From: Syntrophomonadaceae bacterium
GTDB lineage: Bacteria > Bacillota > Dethiobacteria > SKNC01
Reading direction: 5' to 3'
Length of the DNA: 64,000 nucleotides
NCBI GenBank assembly: GCA_003555415.1
Contig: PWHX01000012.1
Span: 19,991 to 83,990, forward strand
Position numbers and translations under genes: made by a program
The notes under the pieces: generated by a model
The model's database searches: none
What the model saw: only the letters and a program-made list of their open reading frames with translations
Told to the model about the DNA's origin: nothing
Part shown: one piece after another, positions 18,003-26,177 of the stretch
Numbering within the stretch: position 1 is the stretch's first letter
Layout: every line of letters begins with the position of its first letter

Positions 18003-18024
18003 AAGAGTGGGGTTTCCCACTCTT
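18003..18024 (+). promoter_or_regulatory. hairpin in the rimP-nusA leader
   Basis: AAGAGTGGG (18003-18011), loop GTTT and CCCACTCTT (18016-18024): a perfect 9-bp stem followed by only a weak T tract. It lies between the promoter and rimP, so it may be an attenuator through which NusA acts on its own operon (inference). Confidence 0.6.
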
Positions 18025-18069
18025 TCGTATTAATTTAAGTATATTTATCCTGACAGGAGGATTCTGGTA

Positions 18070-18534
18070 TTGGGCAAAAAAGAAATTCAGCAAACTGTTG
18101 AAAAAATAGTTGAGCCTGTTTTAGTAGAAAATGATTACGAACTTGTAGATATAGAGTTTATCAAAGAGGGTAAGAATTGGTTCCTAAGGGTATATATTGA
18201 TAAATCAGATGGAATTACCCTTGATGATTGTCAGTTTGTTAACCGGGAATTAAGTGAAACATTAGACCAGGAAGATCCTATACCGCAAAGCTATTACTTA
18301 GAAGTTTCATCTCCTGGTTTAGAACGTCCCTTAAAGAAAGAAAGTGATTTTGAAAGGTTTAAAGGCAGTAAGATTAAGGTAAAAACATACATCTTAATTA
18401 ATAAACAGAAAAAATTCACAGGAATATTACAGGATTGTAAAGATGGATTAGTTCAGCTGCAGTTGGATACAGGGGATAATGTTTCTATTCCTTTTGATAA
18501 AATAGCTAAAGCAAATTTATTTTTTGATTTTTAA
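18070..18534 (+). CDS. rimP: ribosome maturation factor RimP
   Basis: Assembly factor for the 30S subunit. 154 residues with the two family domains. Recognisable stretches are NDYELVDIEFIKEGKNWFLR, VYIDKSDGITLDDCQFVNRE and YYLEVSSPGLERPLKKESDF. The start is TTG, nine bases after AGGAGG. It is the first gene of the rimP-nusA-rnpM-infB operon, downstream of a clear promoter and hairpin. Confidence 0.96.
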   Translation: MGKKEIQQTVEKIVEPVLVENDYELVDIEFIKEGKNWFLRVYIDKSDGITLDDCQFVNRELSETLDQEDPIPQSYYLEVSSPGLERPLKKESDFERFKGSKIKVKTYILINKQKKFTGILQDCKDGLVQLQLDTGDNVSIPFDKIAKANLFFDF

Positions 18535-18560
18535 AAAGTGCCCTTTTAGGAGGTTTGAGG

Positions 18561-19754
18561 ATGAATTATGAATTTATTGAAGCGTTGGAGCAGATAGCTA
18601 AAGAAAAGGGTATAAGTAAGGAAATACTTTTTGAAGCTATTGAAGCTGCTCTCATTTCTGCTTACAAGAAAAATTTTAACACGGCACCTAATGTTAAAGT
18701 TCACATAGATAGAGATTCCGGTCAAATAAAAGTATTTTCTTGTATGGAAGTGGTAGAAGAAGTTCAAGACTTACAGCAGGAAATTACTCTGGAAGAAGCC
18801 CGAAAACATAGTTCTATATATCAACTGGGTGATATTGTGGATATAGAAGTTACTCCAAAGAATTTCGGTAGAATTGCTGCCCAAACAGCTAAACAGGTAG
18901 TAATTCAAAGAATAAGAGAAGCTGAGAGAGAAATTATTTTTGAAGAATATGTTGACCGGGAAGACGATATAATAACAGGCATTGTTCAGCGTACCGACCA
19001 GAAAAACATAATTATTGATCTGGGCAGGACAGAGGCTATATTAGCTCCTACAGAACAAATGCCCACCGAAGCATATACCCAGGGAGACCGTATTAAGACA
19101 TATGTGGTAGAGGTAAAGAAAACGACAAAAGGACCTCAAATTATGGTTTCCAGGACACACCCGGGATTATTAAAACGTTTGTTTGAACTGGAGGTACCGG
19201 AAATATTTGATGGCACAGTAGAAATAAGGGCAGTTTCCCGGGAGGCAGGCCATCGGTCTAAACTTTCTGTATATTCCAGCAATGAAGAGGTAGACCCGGT
19301 AGGCTCCTGCGTAGGGCCTAAGGGGGCCAGGGTTCAAACTATTGTTAATGAGCTTAAAGGAGAAAAAATAGATATTATTAAATGGAGTGAAGACCCCAAA
19401 GAGTATGTATCCAATTCGTTAAGCCCGGCCAAAGTTATGTCTGTAGAAATAAAGGAAGATGAAAAGGTTGCCAATGTGGTTGTTCCTGATTATCAACTTT
19501 CACTGGCTATAGGTAAAGAAGGGCAAAATGCCAGGTTGGCTGCAAAATTAACTGGCTGGAAAATAGACATAACTAGTGAGTCTCAGGCTAAGGTACTGTT
19601 AGATGTTAACGATGGAATTCGGGAGGATAATAATGTTCTAGAAGAGGAAGAAAAGCCTGTGGAAACATTTTACTCTGAAGAAGAAAATCATGATGATGAA
19701 AAAGAAGATCATAACGGGGCTCAAGAGTTTAACGAAGAAGAGATAGAAAGCTAA
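18561..19754 (+). CDS. nusA: transcription termination/antitermination protein NusA
   Basis: RNA polymerase elongation factor. Domains in order: N-terminal polymerase-binding domain (about 1-125), S1 (about 130-200), then two KH domains, with GSCVGPKGARVQTIVNELKG in KH1 and LAIGKEGQNARLAAKLTGWK in KH2. The last 45 residues are acidic. ATG 18561 follows AGGAGG by seven bases; the in-frame TTG at 18555 is too close to it. 397 residues, consistent with Gram-positive NusA, which lacks the C-terminal acidic repeats of E. coli. Confidence 0.97.
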   Translation: MNYEFIEALEQIAKEKGISKEILFEAIEAALISAYKKNFNTAPNVKVHIDRDSGQIKVFSCMEVVEEVQDLQQEITLEEARKHSSIYQLGDIVDIEVTPKNFGRIAAQTAKQVVIQRIREAEREIIFEEYVDREDDIITGIVQRTDQKNIIIDLGRTEAILAPTEQMPTEAYTQGDRIKTYVVEVKKTTKGPQIMVSRTHPGLLKRLFELEVPEIFDGTVEIRAVSREAGHRSKLSVYSSNEEVDPVGSCVGPKGARVQTIVNELKGEKIDIIKWSEDPKEYVSNSLSPAKVMSVEIKEDEKVANVVVPDYQLSLAIGKEGQNARLAAKLTGWKIDITSESQAKVLLDVNDGIREDNNVLEEEEKPVETFYSEEENHDDEKEDHNGAQEFNEEEIES

Positions 19755-19789
19755 ATTTAACTTTTTAACTTAAAGAGGAGGAAGGTGAA

Positions 19790-20068
19790 ATGGCCAGAAA
19801 AAGAAAAGTTCCTCTAAGAGTTTGTATAGGATGTCAGAAGAAAATACCAAAAAAAAACCTGATAAGAGTTGTAAGAACGCCTGAAGATACAGTTGAAGTT
19901 GATTTTAAAGGGAAACGTTCTGGCCGTGGAACATATGTTTGTCCCAGTATAGATTGTTTACGTCAGGCGGTAAAAGGTAAAAGAATAGAAAAAAATCTTC
20001 AGCGTTCGGTGTCACCAGAGATAATAAATGAACTGGAAAAAGCACTGGAAGAAGGACAAGAAGAATAG
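19790..20068 (+). CDS. rnpM: RNase P modulator RnpM (YlxR)
   Basis: Small basic protein of 92 residues from the YlxR family, one member of which has been described as an RNA-binding modulator of RNase P. Signatures are LRVCIGCQKKIPKKNLIRVV and GKRSGRGTYVCPSIDC. The ribosome site GAGGAGG precedes the ATG. It lies between nusA and infB as expected, but the L7Ae-like ylxQ gene that usually follows it is absent here. Confidence 0.93.
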   Translation: MARKRKVPLRVCIGCQKKIPKKNLIRVVRTPEDTVEVDFKGKRSGRGTYVCPSIDCLRQAVKGKRIEKNLQRSVSPEIINELEKALEEGQEE

Positions 20069-20090
20069 TTTTTTCTTGGAGGAGATTTAT

Positions 20091-20132
20091 ATGGCCAATT
20101 CTTATAAGGAGGTCAAAATAATGGAGGTGTAG
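20091..20132 (+). CDS. 13-codon ORF upstream of infB
   Basis: ATG followed by 12 codons (MANSYKEVKIMEV) and TAG, behind a strong TTGGAGGAG site. Its stop TAG (20130-20132) is followed by TAA and then directly by the infB ATG, and its last codons form the infB ribosome site. It may couple translation into infB or be a remnant of the missing ylxQ region. Whether the peptide is made or matters is unknown. Confidence 0.4.
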   Translation: MANSYKEVKIMEV

Positions 20133-20135
20133 TAA

Positions 20136-22184
20136 ATGGAAAAAATCAGGGTGTACCAGTTAGCTAAAAGGTTAGGCCTCCCCAGTCGGGATCTAATCTC
20201 AGTTTTAAAAGACTTAGATATAACTGTTAAAAATCATATGAGTAGTATAGATGATGAAACTGCAAAGACGGTTACAGAGATATTAACCGGTAAGAAGGAA
20301 GACAAAAAAGTAGATAAGACAGAGGATAAGAAGGAAGGTAGCAGTGGTAATATGGCTGAAATATCAGCAGAAACTAAAGAAAAGCATTCGGCAAAGGAAA
20401 AACCAGCTAAGAAGAAGCAAGCAGGACAGAAAGAGTTAATAGTAGAGGGTCCCCAAATAGTTAAAGACTTAGCTGAAGAAATGAATATTTCTCCAAACGC
20501 ACTTATTTCTAAGCTGATATCTATGGGCATCATGGCTAATATAAATCAAGAGATTGATCTGGATACCATACAAGTTCTTGCAGATGAATTGGGATTTAAT
20601 GTGGAAATAAAAACTCCGGAACCTAAAGAAGAAGATATAGTTATTTTTGAAGAAAAAATAGAAGTGAAAAGTGAGAACCTCAGGCCAAGGCCCCCTGTAG
20701 TTACGGTTTTGGGACATGTCGATCACGGAAAAACTTCTTTACTGGATGCCGTAAGGAAAACCAAGGTCATGGATCAGGAAGCCGGTGGAATTACACAGCA
20801 TATAGGAGCTTACCAGGCATTAATAAACAACGAAAAAATTGTTTTCCTGGACACACCAGGTCACGAGGCATTTACTTCTATGAGAGCAAGAGGCGCCCAA
20901 GTAACAGATATTGCTATTCTGGTAGTAGCTGCTGATGATGGTATTATGCCCCAAACGGTAGAAGCTATAAATCACGTTAAGGCTGCTGGTGTTCCTATTA
21001 TTGTAGCTGTTAATAAACTTGATAAGCCTGATGCTAATCCAGATAAGGTTAAACAGCAACTAACTGAATATGGTCTGGTTCCCGAGGAATGGGGGGGAGA
21101 CACAATTTGTGTTCCCGTTTCAGCTAAAAAGCATGAGGGAATAGAAGCTTTACTGGAAATGGTTCTTTTGGTATCTGAAATGGCGGAGTTAAATGCCGAT
21201 CCCTCTATTCCCGCCAGGGGAACGGTTGTAGAAGCTAAGCTGGATAAGGGTAGAGGTCCTGTAGCCACTGTGTTGATCCAAAACGGTACACTTAAAGCAG
21301 GGGACTCCTTGGTGTGTGGTCACATATATGGAAAAGTAAGAGCCATGATTAACGATAAAGGACAGCAGGTAAAATCAGCTACTCCTTCTATGCCGGTAGA
21401 GGTTCTAGGTTTCTCGGAAATTCCCGAAGCGGGAGATATATTCCAGATCGTTACTAATGATAAGAAGGCCCGTCAGATAGCTGAAAAAAGGGCTGAAAAA
21501 AAGAGGGAGGCAGAACTTCATAAAACCAGGAAAGTATCCCTTGATGATTTGTATAAACACATTAAAGAAGGCGAAGTCAAAGAGCTTAATTTAATTATTA
21601 AAGGTGATGTTCAGGGATCGGTAGAAGCTTTAAAGGACTCGCTGCTTAAAATAGAAGATGAAGAGGTGGGGCTACAGGTAATTCACAGTGGTGTTGGTGC
21701 TATAACTGAATCGGATGTCATGTTAGCTACTGCTTCAAATGCAATAATAATAGGGTTTAATATAAGGCCTGAACCTAATGCCCGCAAGATGGCTGAATCA
21801 GAAAATGTACAGATTAAAATGTATCGTGTGATTTATGAAGTTATAGATGAAATCAAGGCAGCAATGACCGGGCTTCTTGATCCAAAATATGAAGAGGTTG
21901 TCCTGGGAAGGGCTGAGGTTCGTCAAACCTTTAAAGTTTCTAGACTTGGCATTATTGCCGGTTGTTATATAACCGATGGAAAAATTACCCGGGATTCCGG
22001 TGTAAGGGTTATTCGGGATGGTACTGTTGTTCATGAAGGTACTATTAGTTCCCTGAAACGTTTTAAAGAAGATGTACGGGAAGTTGTGCAAGGATATGAA
22101 TGTGGCCTGATGCTAGAGAAGTTTAACGATATAAAAGAGGAAGATATTTTAGAAACTTTTGTAATGAGAGAAGTAAAGAGTTAA
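20136..22184 (+). CDS. infB: translation initiation factor IF-2
   Basis: GTPase that brings initiator tRNA to the 30S subunit. IF2N modules lie at about residues 1-52 and 108-160, separated by a lysine-rich linker. The GTPase domain has G1 GHVDHGKT (193-200), G3 DTPGHEAF, G4 NKLD and G5 SAKKHEGI. The C-terminal domains include VHSGVGAITESDV-like sequence (here IHSGVGAITESDVMLATASN). 682 residues is short but normal for Clostridia, which lack the long N-terminal extension of E. coli. It is coupled to the tiny ORF just before it. Confidence 0.98.
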   Translation: MEKIRVYQLAKRLGLPSRDLISVLKDLDITVKNHMSSIDDETAKTVTEILTGKKEDKKVDKTEDKKEGSSGNMAEISAETKEKHSAKEKPAKKKQAGQKELIVEGPQIVKDLAEEMNISPNALISKLISMGIMANINQEIDLDTIQVLADELGFNVEIKTPEPKEEDIVIFEEKIEVKSENLRPRPPVVTVLGHVDHGKTSLLDAVRKTKVMDQEAGGITQHIGAYQALINNEKIVFLDTPGHEAFTSMRARGAQVTDIAILVVAADDGIMPQTVEAINHVKAAGVPIIVAVNKLDKPDANPDKVKQQLTEYGLVPEEWGGDTICVPVSAKKHEGIEALLEMVLLVSEMAELNADPSIPARGTVVEAKLDKGRGPVATVLIQNGTLKAGDSLVCGHIYGKVRAMINDKGQQVKSATPSMPVEVLGFSEIPEAGDIFQIVTNDKKARQIAEKRAEKKREAELHKTRKVSLDDLYKHIKEGEVKELNLIIKGDVQGSVEALKDSLLKIEDEEVGLQVIHSGVGAITESDVMLATASNAIIIGFNIRPEPNARKMAESENVQIKMYRVIYEVIDEIKAAMTGLLDPKYEEVVLGRAEVRQTFKVSRLGIIAGCYITDGKITRDSGVRVIRDGTVVHEGTISSLKRFKEDVREVVQGYECGLMLEKFNDIKEEDILETFVMREVKS

Positions 22185-22199
22185 CTTCCGGAGGGAATA

Positions 22200-22481
22200 A
22201 TGATTATTGGGGTTTGCAGGGTAGAGATGTTTCTTTCCAGTCCTAATACTTTAAAAGAAAAGCGAAGTGTGTTAAAAGGTATGCTTACTAAGTTTAGAAA
22301 TAAATATAATGTTTCTGTGGCGGAAATAGAAAATCAGGATAAGTGGCAAAGGACTACCATTGCTGTAGTTTGCGTAGGTAATGATTCGCAATTTATTAAC
22401 AAGGTAACGGGACAAATTATTAATGAATTTGAAAATTTTAAAGATGGGCATATAATAAGTTATGATATAGAATTAATATAA
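22200..22481 (+). CDS. ylxP: YlxP-like DUF503 protein
   Basis: 93-residue member of DUF503. The family start IIGVCRVEMFLSSPNTLKEKR is recognisable in part through GVCRVEMFLSSPNTLKEKR, followed by SVAEIENQDKWQRTTIAVVC. The molecular function is not established; the gene almost always lies between infB and rbfA, as here, which suggests a role in translation or ribosome assembly. GGAGGGA precedes the ATG. Confidence 0.9.
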   Translation: MIIGVCRVEMFLSSPNTLKEKRSVLKGMLTKFRNKYNVSVAEIENQDKWQRTTIAVVCVGNDSQFINKVTGQIINEFENFKDGHIISYDIELI

Positions 22482-22500
22482 ATATTTTGGGGGTATGGAG

Positions 22501-22878
22501 ATGGCAGCACAAAAGCCAAGAGCCCATAGAGTCGGCGAAGAGATTAAAAAAGAAGTAAGCCAGATCTTGCAAAACGAAATAAAGGACCCCAGGCTTACCG
22601 GTTTTTTAAGTGTGACACAGGTTGAGGTAACAAATGATCTGGGTTATGCTCGTATTTTCGTAAGTATTTATGGGACAGAAGAGGAAAAACAATTAACTCT
22701 AAAAGCATTAGAAAGTGCTCTGGGATTTATACGTTCTGAAACAGGTAAAAGGATTCGGTTAAGGCATGTTCCTGAAATAAGCTTTCAGTTGGATGAATCT
22801 ATTGAATATGGAGCTCATATTTCAGAAATACTAAAAGACTTAAAAGAAAAAGAAGGCAAGGGAGAAGACAGTGACTGA
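22501..22878 (+). CDS. rbfA: ribosome-binding factor A
   Basis: Small KH-type factor for late 30S maturation. Start HRVGEEIKKEVSQILQNEIK, then DPRLTGFLSVTQVEVTNDLG and RHVPEISFQLDESIEYG are clear family features. ATG 22501 lies seven bases after GGGGG; an in-frame ATG at 22495 is only one base from it. 125 residues. It overlaps nrnA by eight bases, implying translational coupling. Confidence 0.95.
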   Translation: MAAQKPRAHRVGEEIKKEVSQILQNEIKDPRLTGFLSVTQVEVTNDLGYARIFVSIYGTEEEKQLTLKALESALGFIRSETGKRIRLRHVPEISFQLDESIEYGAHISEILKDLKEKEGKGEDSD

Positions 22879-23854
22879 AAAAGATTTAATGAAAGCTGCA
22901 GATCTGCTTCAAAAAGATAATAATATTCTTATTGCCTCTCATCTTAATCCCGACGGTGATAGTGTAGGCTCTGCATTGGCTCTGACCCTGGCTTTAAAAG
23001 GTTTAGATAAAAAAGTTTCTTTGACAACTATAGAGCCGGTGCCATCTAAATATCTTTTTCTTCCTCAGACAGAATTGGTTAAAGAATGGAAGGAAGTAGA
23101 AGGGGATCATTTTAACTTATTTGTGGTTCTAGACTGTAGTGATTTAAAACGGCTTGAACCTCTCAGCGATTATTTATCCAAAAAAGATCAGCTGTTAAAT
23201 ATTGACCATCATGTAACTAATCAGTATTTTGGTTTTTATAATTATGTGAATCCTCAGGCAAGCTCTGTAGGGGAAATTATATTTGAGCTCTTGAAACTGA
23301 TGAAAATAGAAATAAACTACGAGATAGCCTTGTGCCTTTATGTAGCTATTTCCACGGACACCGGTTCCTTTAAGTTCTCTAATACTACTCCAAGAACTCA
23401 CCGTATAGTAGCGGAATTAATAGAATTAGGGGTTGACCCTGCTGAAGTTAACCGAAATGTTTATGAGAATGTATCTAAAGGTGGAGTTATGTTAATACGA
23501 GAAGCTCTGAAAACCTTGGAGTTTGACTGCCAGGATAAGATTGCTTACCTGACCATTACTAGAAAAATTATGGAAAAGGCAGGAGCCAGGGAGGAAGATA
23601 CCGAGGGTATAATAAATTATGCCAGGAACATTAGGGGAGTTGAGGTAGGTATTCTTTTCAGAGAAATTAGTAAGGGGAAAACAAGGGTTGCCTTCCGCTC
23701 CCACGATGTAGATGTTAGTAAGTTGGCTGCTATATATGAAGGGGGAGGTCATCCCCGGGCTGCAGGCTGTCAGGTAGATAAAGATTTGGCTACAGTTAGA
23801 AGGGTAGTTCTAAAGCAGGCCAGACTTTTCATTAATGATTTGAAAAATAAGTAA
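22871..23854 (+). CDS. nrnA: DHH/DHHA1 phosphoesterase, NrnA-type nanoRNase
   Basis: Oligoribonuclease or pAp phosphatase of the DHH superfamily, 327 residues. Metal motifs are IASHLNPDGDSVGSAL (about 21-36), VVLDCSD and NIDHHVTN with the Asp112-His113-His114 triad. The C-terminal DHHA1 substrate domain ends in GGGHPRAAGCQV. In Firmicutes NrnA degrades very short RNAs and dephosphorylates pAp. It lies between rbfA and truB as in many Clostridia and starts with GTG inside the rbfA end. Confidence 0.94.
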   Translation: MTEKDLMKAADLLQKDNNILIASHLNPDGDSVGSALALTLALKGLDKKVSLTTIEPVPSKYLFLPQTELVKEWKEVEGDHFNLFVVLDCSDLKRLEPLSDYLSKKDQLLNIDHHVTNQYFGFYNYVNPQASSVGEIIFELLKLMKIEINYEIALCLYVAISTDTGSFKFSNTTPRTHRIVAELIELGVDPAEVNRNVYENVSKGGVMLIREALKTLEFDCQDKIAYLTITRKIMEKAGAREEDTEGIINYARNIRGVEVGILFREISKGKTRVAFRSHDVDVSKLAAIYEGGGHPRAAGCQVDKDLATVRRVVLKQARLFINDLKNK

Positions 23855-23866
23855 ACTGGTGATATT

Positions 23867-24769
23867 ATGAACGGATTTTTAAACTTTTTAAAACCAACGG
23901 GAATGACTTCACATCAAGGTGTTGCTTACTTTCGAAAAATTTTGGGGGTTAAAAAAGTTGGTCATGGAGGCACTTTAGACCCTGGTGCAGCCGGGGTTTT
24001 ACCTATTTGTCTTGGAAAAGGCACTAAGGCTGCAGGGTACTTACTGGAATCCCGCAAAGTGTACCGGGCAGAGATGAACCTGGGTATAACTACAGATACA
24101 CAGGATGCTTATGGAAAAGTATTAAAAGTCTCTTCATTTAAAGGTATAACACCCAAAATGGTAGAAGAAGTAATAAAAATATTTAAGGGAAAGATAATAC
24201 AGATGCCTCCCATGTTTTCTGCTGTAAAGCATAAAGGTAAACCCTTATATAAACTGGCTCGAAAAGGTGAAGTCATTCATCGAAAATCTAGAGAGGCTTT
24301 TATTTATTCAATAGATATTATTGATATAGATATTCCCAAGATAATTTTTGATGTGGATTGTTCTAAGGGTACTTATGTAAGAACGTTAGTTTCTGATATG
24401 GGAGAAAAGCTGGGTGTTGGAGCTCATCTTTCTTTCCTTTTAAGGATCAAATCCGGCCCCTTTCACATTAATAATGCATTTACAAAGGAAGAAGTAAAAG
24501 ACTTATTTCAAAGAAACCAGGTTAAAGAGTTTTTAATACCCCTGGATACAGCTTTTACTCATTTACCGGAAGCAGTTATAAAAGATAATGCCCTCCGTAC
24601 TTTTATTAACGGTAATTCCCAGCCTCTTTCCAGCTTGCAAAAGTATGAGATATCAGATAAGATGGTAAGGGTTTACTCCTCTTCCGGCGAATTTCTGGCT
24701 CTAGGGAAATGGCAGGGCCTATACCCAAAAATTGAATTGAAACCGGAAAAACTTTTTTTAAATAACTGA
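23867..24769 (+). CDS. truB: tRNA pseudouridine(55) synthase
   Basis: Makes pseudouridine 55 in the T loop of tRNAs. The catalytic aspartate is Asp38 in VGHGGTLDPGAAGVLPICLG. Other motifs are GEVIHRKSREAFIYSI and SKGTYVRTLVSDMGEKLG. The C-terminal PUA-like part is about 60 residues. 300 residues, normal. The ribosome site is weak (CTGGTGA), so translation may depend on the close upstream nrnA gene. Confidence 0.96.
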   Translation: MNGFLNFLKPTGMTSHQGVAYFRKILGVKKVGHGGTLDPGAAGVLPICLGKGTKAAGYLLESRKVYRAEMNLGITTDTQDAYGKVLKVSSFKGITPKMVEEVIKIFKGKIIQMPPMFSAVKHKGKPLYKLARKGEVIHRKSREAFIYSIDIIDIDIPKIIFDVDCSKGTYVRTLVSDMGEKLGVGAHLSFLLRIKSGPFHINNAFTKEEVKDLFQRNQVKEFLIPLDTAFTHLPEAVIKDNALRTFINGNSQPLSSLQKYEISDKMVRVYSSSGEFLALGKWQGLYPKIELKPEKLFLNN

Positions 24770-24782
24770 GGAGAGAGGTCAA

Positions 24783-25733
24783 ATGGAAGTACTATATGGG
24801 ATAGATGAGTATATCAATGACCAACCCCTAATTCTGGCTCTGGGAAATTTTGATGGCCTTCATTTGGGGCATCGACAAATTTTAAAAGCTGCTCAAAAAA
24901 AAGCAAAAGAACTAGATGCCAGAAGTGGAATATTAATTTTCAATCCTCATCCTCTTAACGTTATTAATGGCCCACAAGAAACCCCCCTTTTAACACCTCT
25001 TCCCGCAAAACTTAAATTAATTGAAGAAATGGGAATAGACCTGGCTATAATCTTACCTTTTGATCAAGAATTTGCAAGTATTTTTCCTGAAGACTTTGTA
25101 AGGAAATTTCTGATTAATAAATTAAAAATCAAAGGAGTAGTAATTGGTTTTGATTATTCCTTTGGTTATCGCGGCTTGGGTAAGGCTGATGATTTAAAGA
25201 ATCTGGCAAAGCGTTTTGGTTTTCAAGTGGAGATTGTTAATCCGGTTTTAGTGGATAATAGAATTGTTAGTAGTTCTCTTATCCGAAATTTAATAAAGTC
25301 TGGTGAAGTAAATGTAGCTTGCCGTTACCTGGGATATTATCCCTTTATAGAAGGTAAAGTAATAGAAGGAGAAGGCAGAGGTAAATTTTTAGGTTATCCT
25401 ACGGCTAATTTAAGCGTTGATAAGAACGTGGTTGTGCCGGGAAATGGTGTTTACCTTACTTTAACCTGTTTACGGGGTAACAACTATTACAGCTTAACAA
25501 ATATAGGCTACAACCCTACTTTCAAAGGTAAATTTAGAAACATAGAAGTACATATGATGAAATTTCAAGGAAATATTTATAACCATGAATTAAGATTAAA
25601 ATTTGTGCAAAAAATAAGAGCTGAAAGAACATTTTCTAATTCTGAAGAATTAAAGGAACAAATTGGTAAGGACTTTAAGGTTGCTAAAGAAATAATAAAA
25701 AGATGCTTTCTTTACAAGAATATACAGTTGTGA
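24783..25733 (+). CDS. ribF: bifunctional riboflavin kinase / FAD synthetase
   Basis: Forms FMN and then FAD. The N-terminal nucleotidyltransferase domain has LALGNFDGLHLGHRQIL and VIGFDYSFGYRGLGKADDL. The C-terminal kinase domain begins at about residue 185 with GKVIEGEGRGKFLGYPTANL and SLTNIGYNPTFKG. 316 residues. GGAGAGAGG precedes the ATG. truB-ribF-rpsO-pnp is a classic gene order, and the rpsO promoter begins inside the ribF 3' end. Confidence 0.96.
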   Translation: MEVLYGIDEYINDQPLILALGNFDGLHLGHRQILKAAQKKAKELDARSGILIFNPHPLNVINGPQETPLLTPLPAKLKLIEEMGIDLAIILPFDQEFASIFPEDFVRKFLINKLKIKGVVIGFDYSFGYRGLGKADDLKNLAKRFGFQVEIVNPVLVDNRIVSSSLIRNLIKSGEVNVACRYLGYYPFIEGKVIEGEGRGKFLGYPTANLSVDKNVVVPGNGVYLTLTCLRGNNYYSLTNIGYNPTFKGKFRNIEVHMMKFQGNIYNHELRLKFVQKIRAERTFSNSEELKEQIGKDFKVAKEIIKRCFLYKNIQL

Positions 25734-25739
25734 TAAAAT
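25711..25739 (+). promoter_or_regulatory. sigma-A promoter of rpsO
   Basis: TTTACA (25711-25716), a 17-base spacer and TAAAAT (25734-25739) with an extended TGA. The -35 lies within the ribF coding end. Confidence 0.7.
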
Positions 25740-25745
25740 TAATAT

Positions 25746-25835
25746 TGCTTAAAAGGAACCATATGCTAGGAACTTCGATGCTCCGACGATTTATCTTGGC
25801 TTGTGGGGTTAATTTAACAAGGAGGTGAAACATTA
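25746..25835 (+). promoter_or_regulatory. structured leader of rpsO
   Basis: About 90 bases of leader can fold with AACC near 25758 paired to GGTT near 25809, GCTAGG paired to CTTGGC through wobbles, and an inner TCG/CGA hairpin. S15 is known to repress its own mRNA through leaders of several unrelated shapes, so autoregulation is likely. The fold is by eye. Confidence 0.5.
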
Positions 25836-26105
25836 ATGACTTCGACTACAGACCGGAAGCAGGATGTAATTAGTAAGTACCGTCTTCATGAAAGTGATAC
25901 TGGCTCACCTGAAGTACAGATCGCTATTTTAACGGACAGGATTAATCATTTAAATGATCATTTAAAAATTCATAAAAAAGATCATCACTCCAGAAGGGGA
26001 TTGTTAAAAATGGTTGGTCAGCGCAGGGGACTATTAAATTATCTGCGGGACCTTAATCCAGATAGGTATTTAAACCTCATCAAGAGCTTAGGTTTAAGAA
26101 AATAA
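25836..26105 (+). CDS. rpsO: 30S ribosomal protein S15
   Basis: 89-residue S15, which binds 16S rRNA in the platform. Sequence shows the canonical YRLHESDTGSPEVQIAILTD, HLKIHKKDHHSRRGLLKMVG and QRRGLLNYLRDLNPDRY. The N-terminal residues after Met are Thr-Ser-Thr-Thr rather than the usual Ala/Ser-Leu. Strong AAGGAGGTG. It has its own promoter and a terminator before pnp. Confidence 0.98.
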   Translation: MTSTTDRKQDVISKYRLHESDTGSPEVQIAILTDRINHLNDHLKIHKKDHHSRRGLLKMVGQRRGLLNYLRDLNPDRYLNLIKSLGLRK

Positions 26106-26124
26106 AAAAAATATATAATAGTGA

Positions 26125-26152
26125 ATAAAAGCGGGTTATCCCGCTTTTATTT
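26125..26152 (+). terminator. terminator between rpsO and pnp
   Basis: ATAAAAGCGGG (26125-26135), loop TTAT and CCCGCTTTTAT (26140-26150): 11 perfect pairs and a T-rich right arm. Confidence 0.85.
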
Positions 26153-26177
26153 GGATGTAAAAAGGAGGTATTATTGT

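Noticed and set aside
26121..26177. N-terminal extension of PNPase
   Set aside because: These 19 codons run through the rpsO terminator hairpin; ATG 26178 has a strong ribosome site and gives the family N-terminus.
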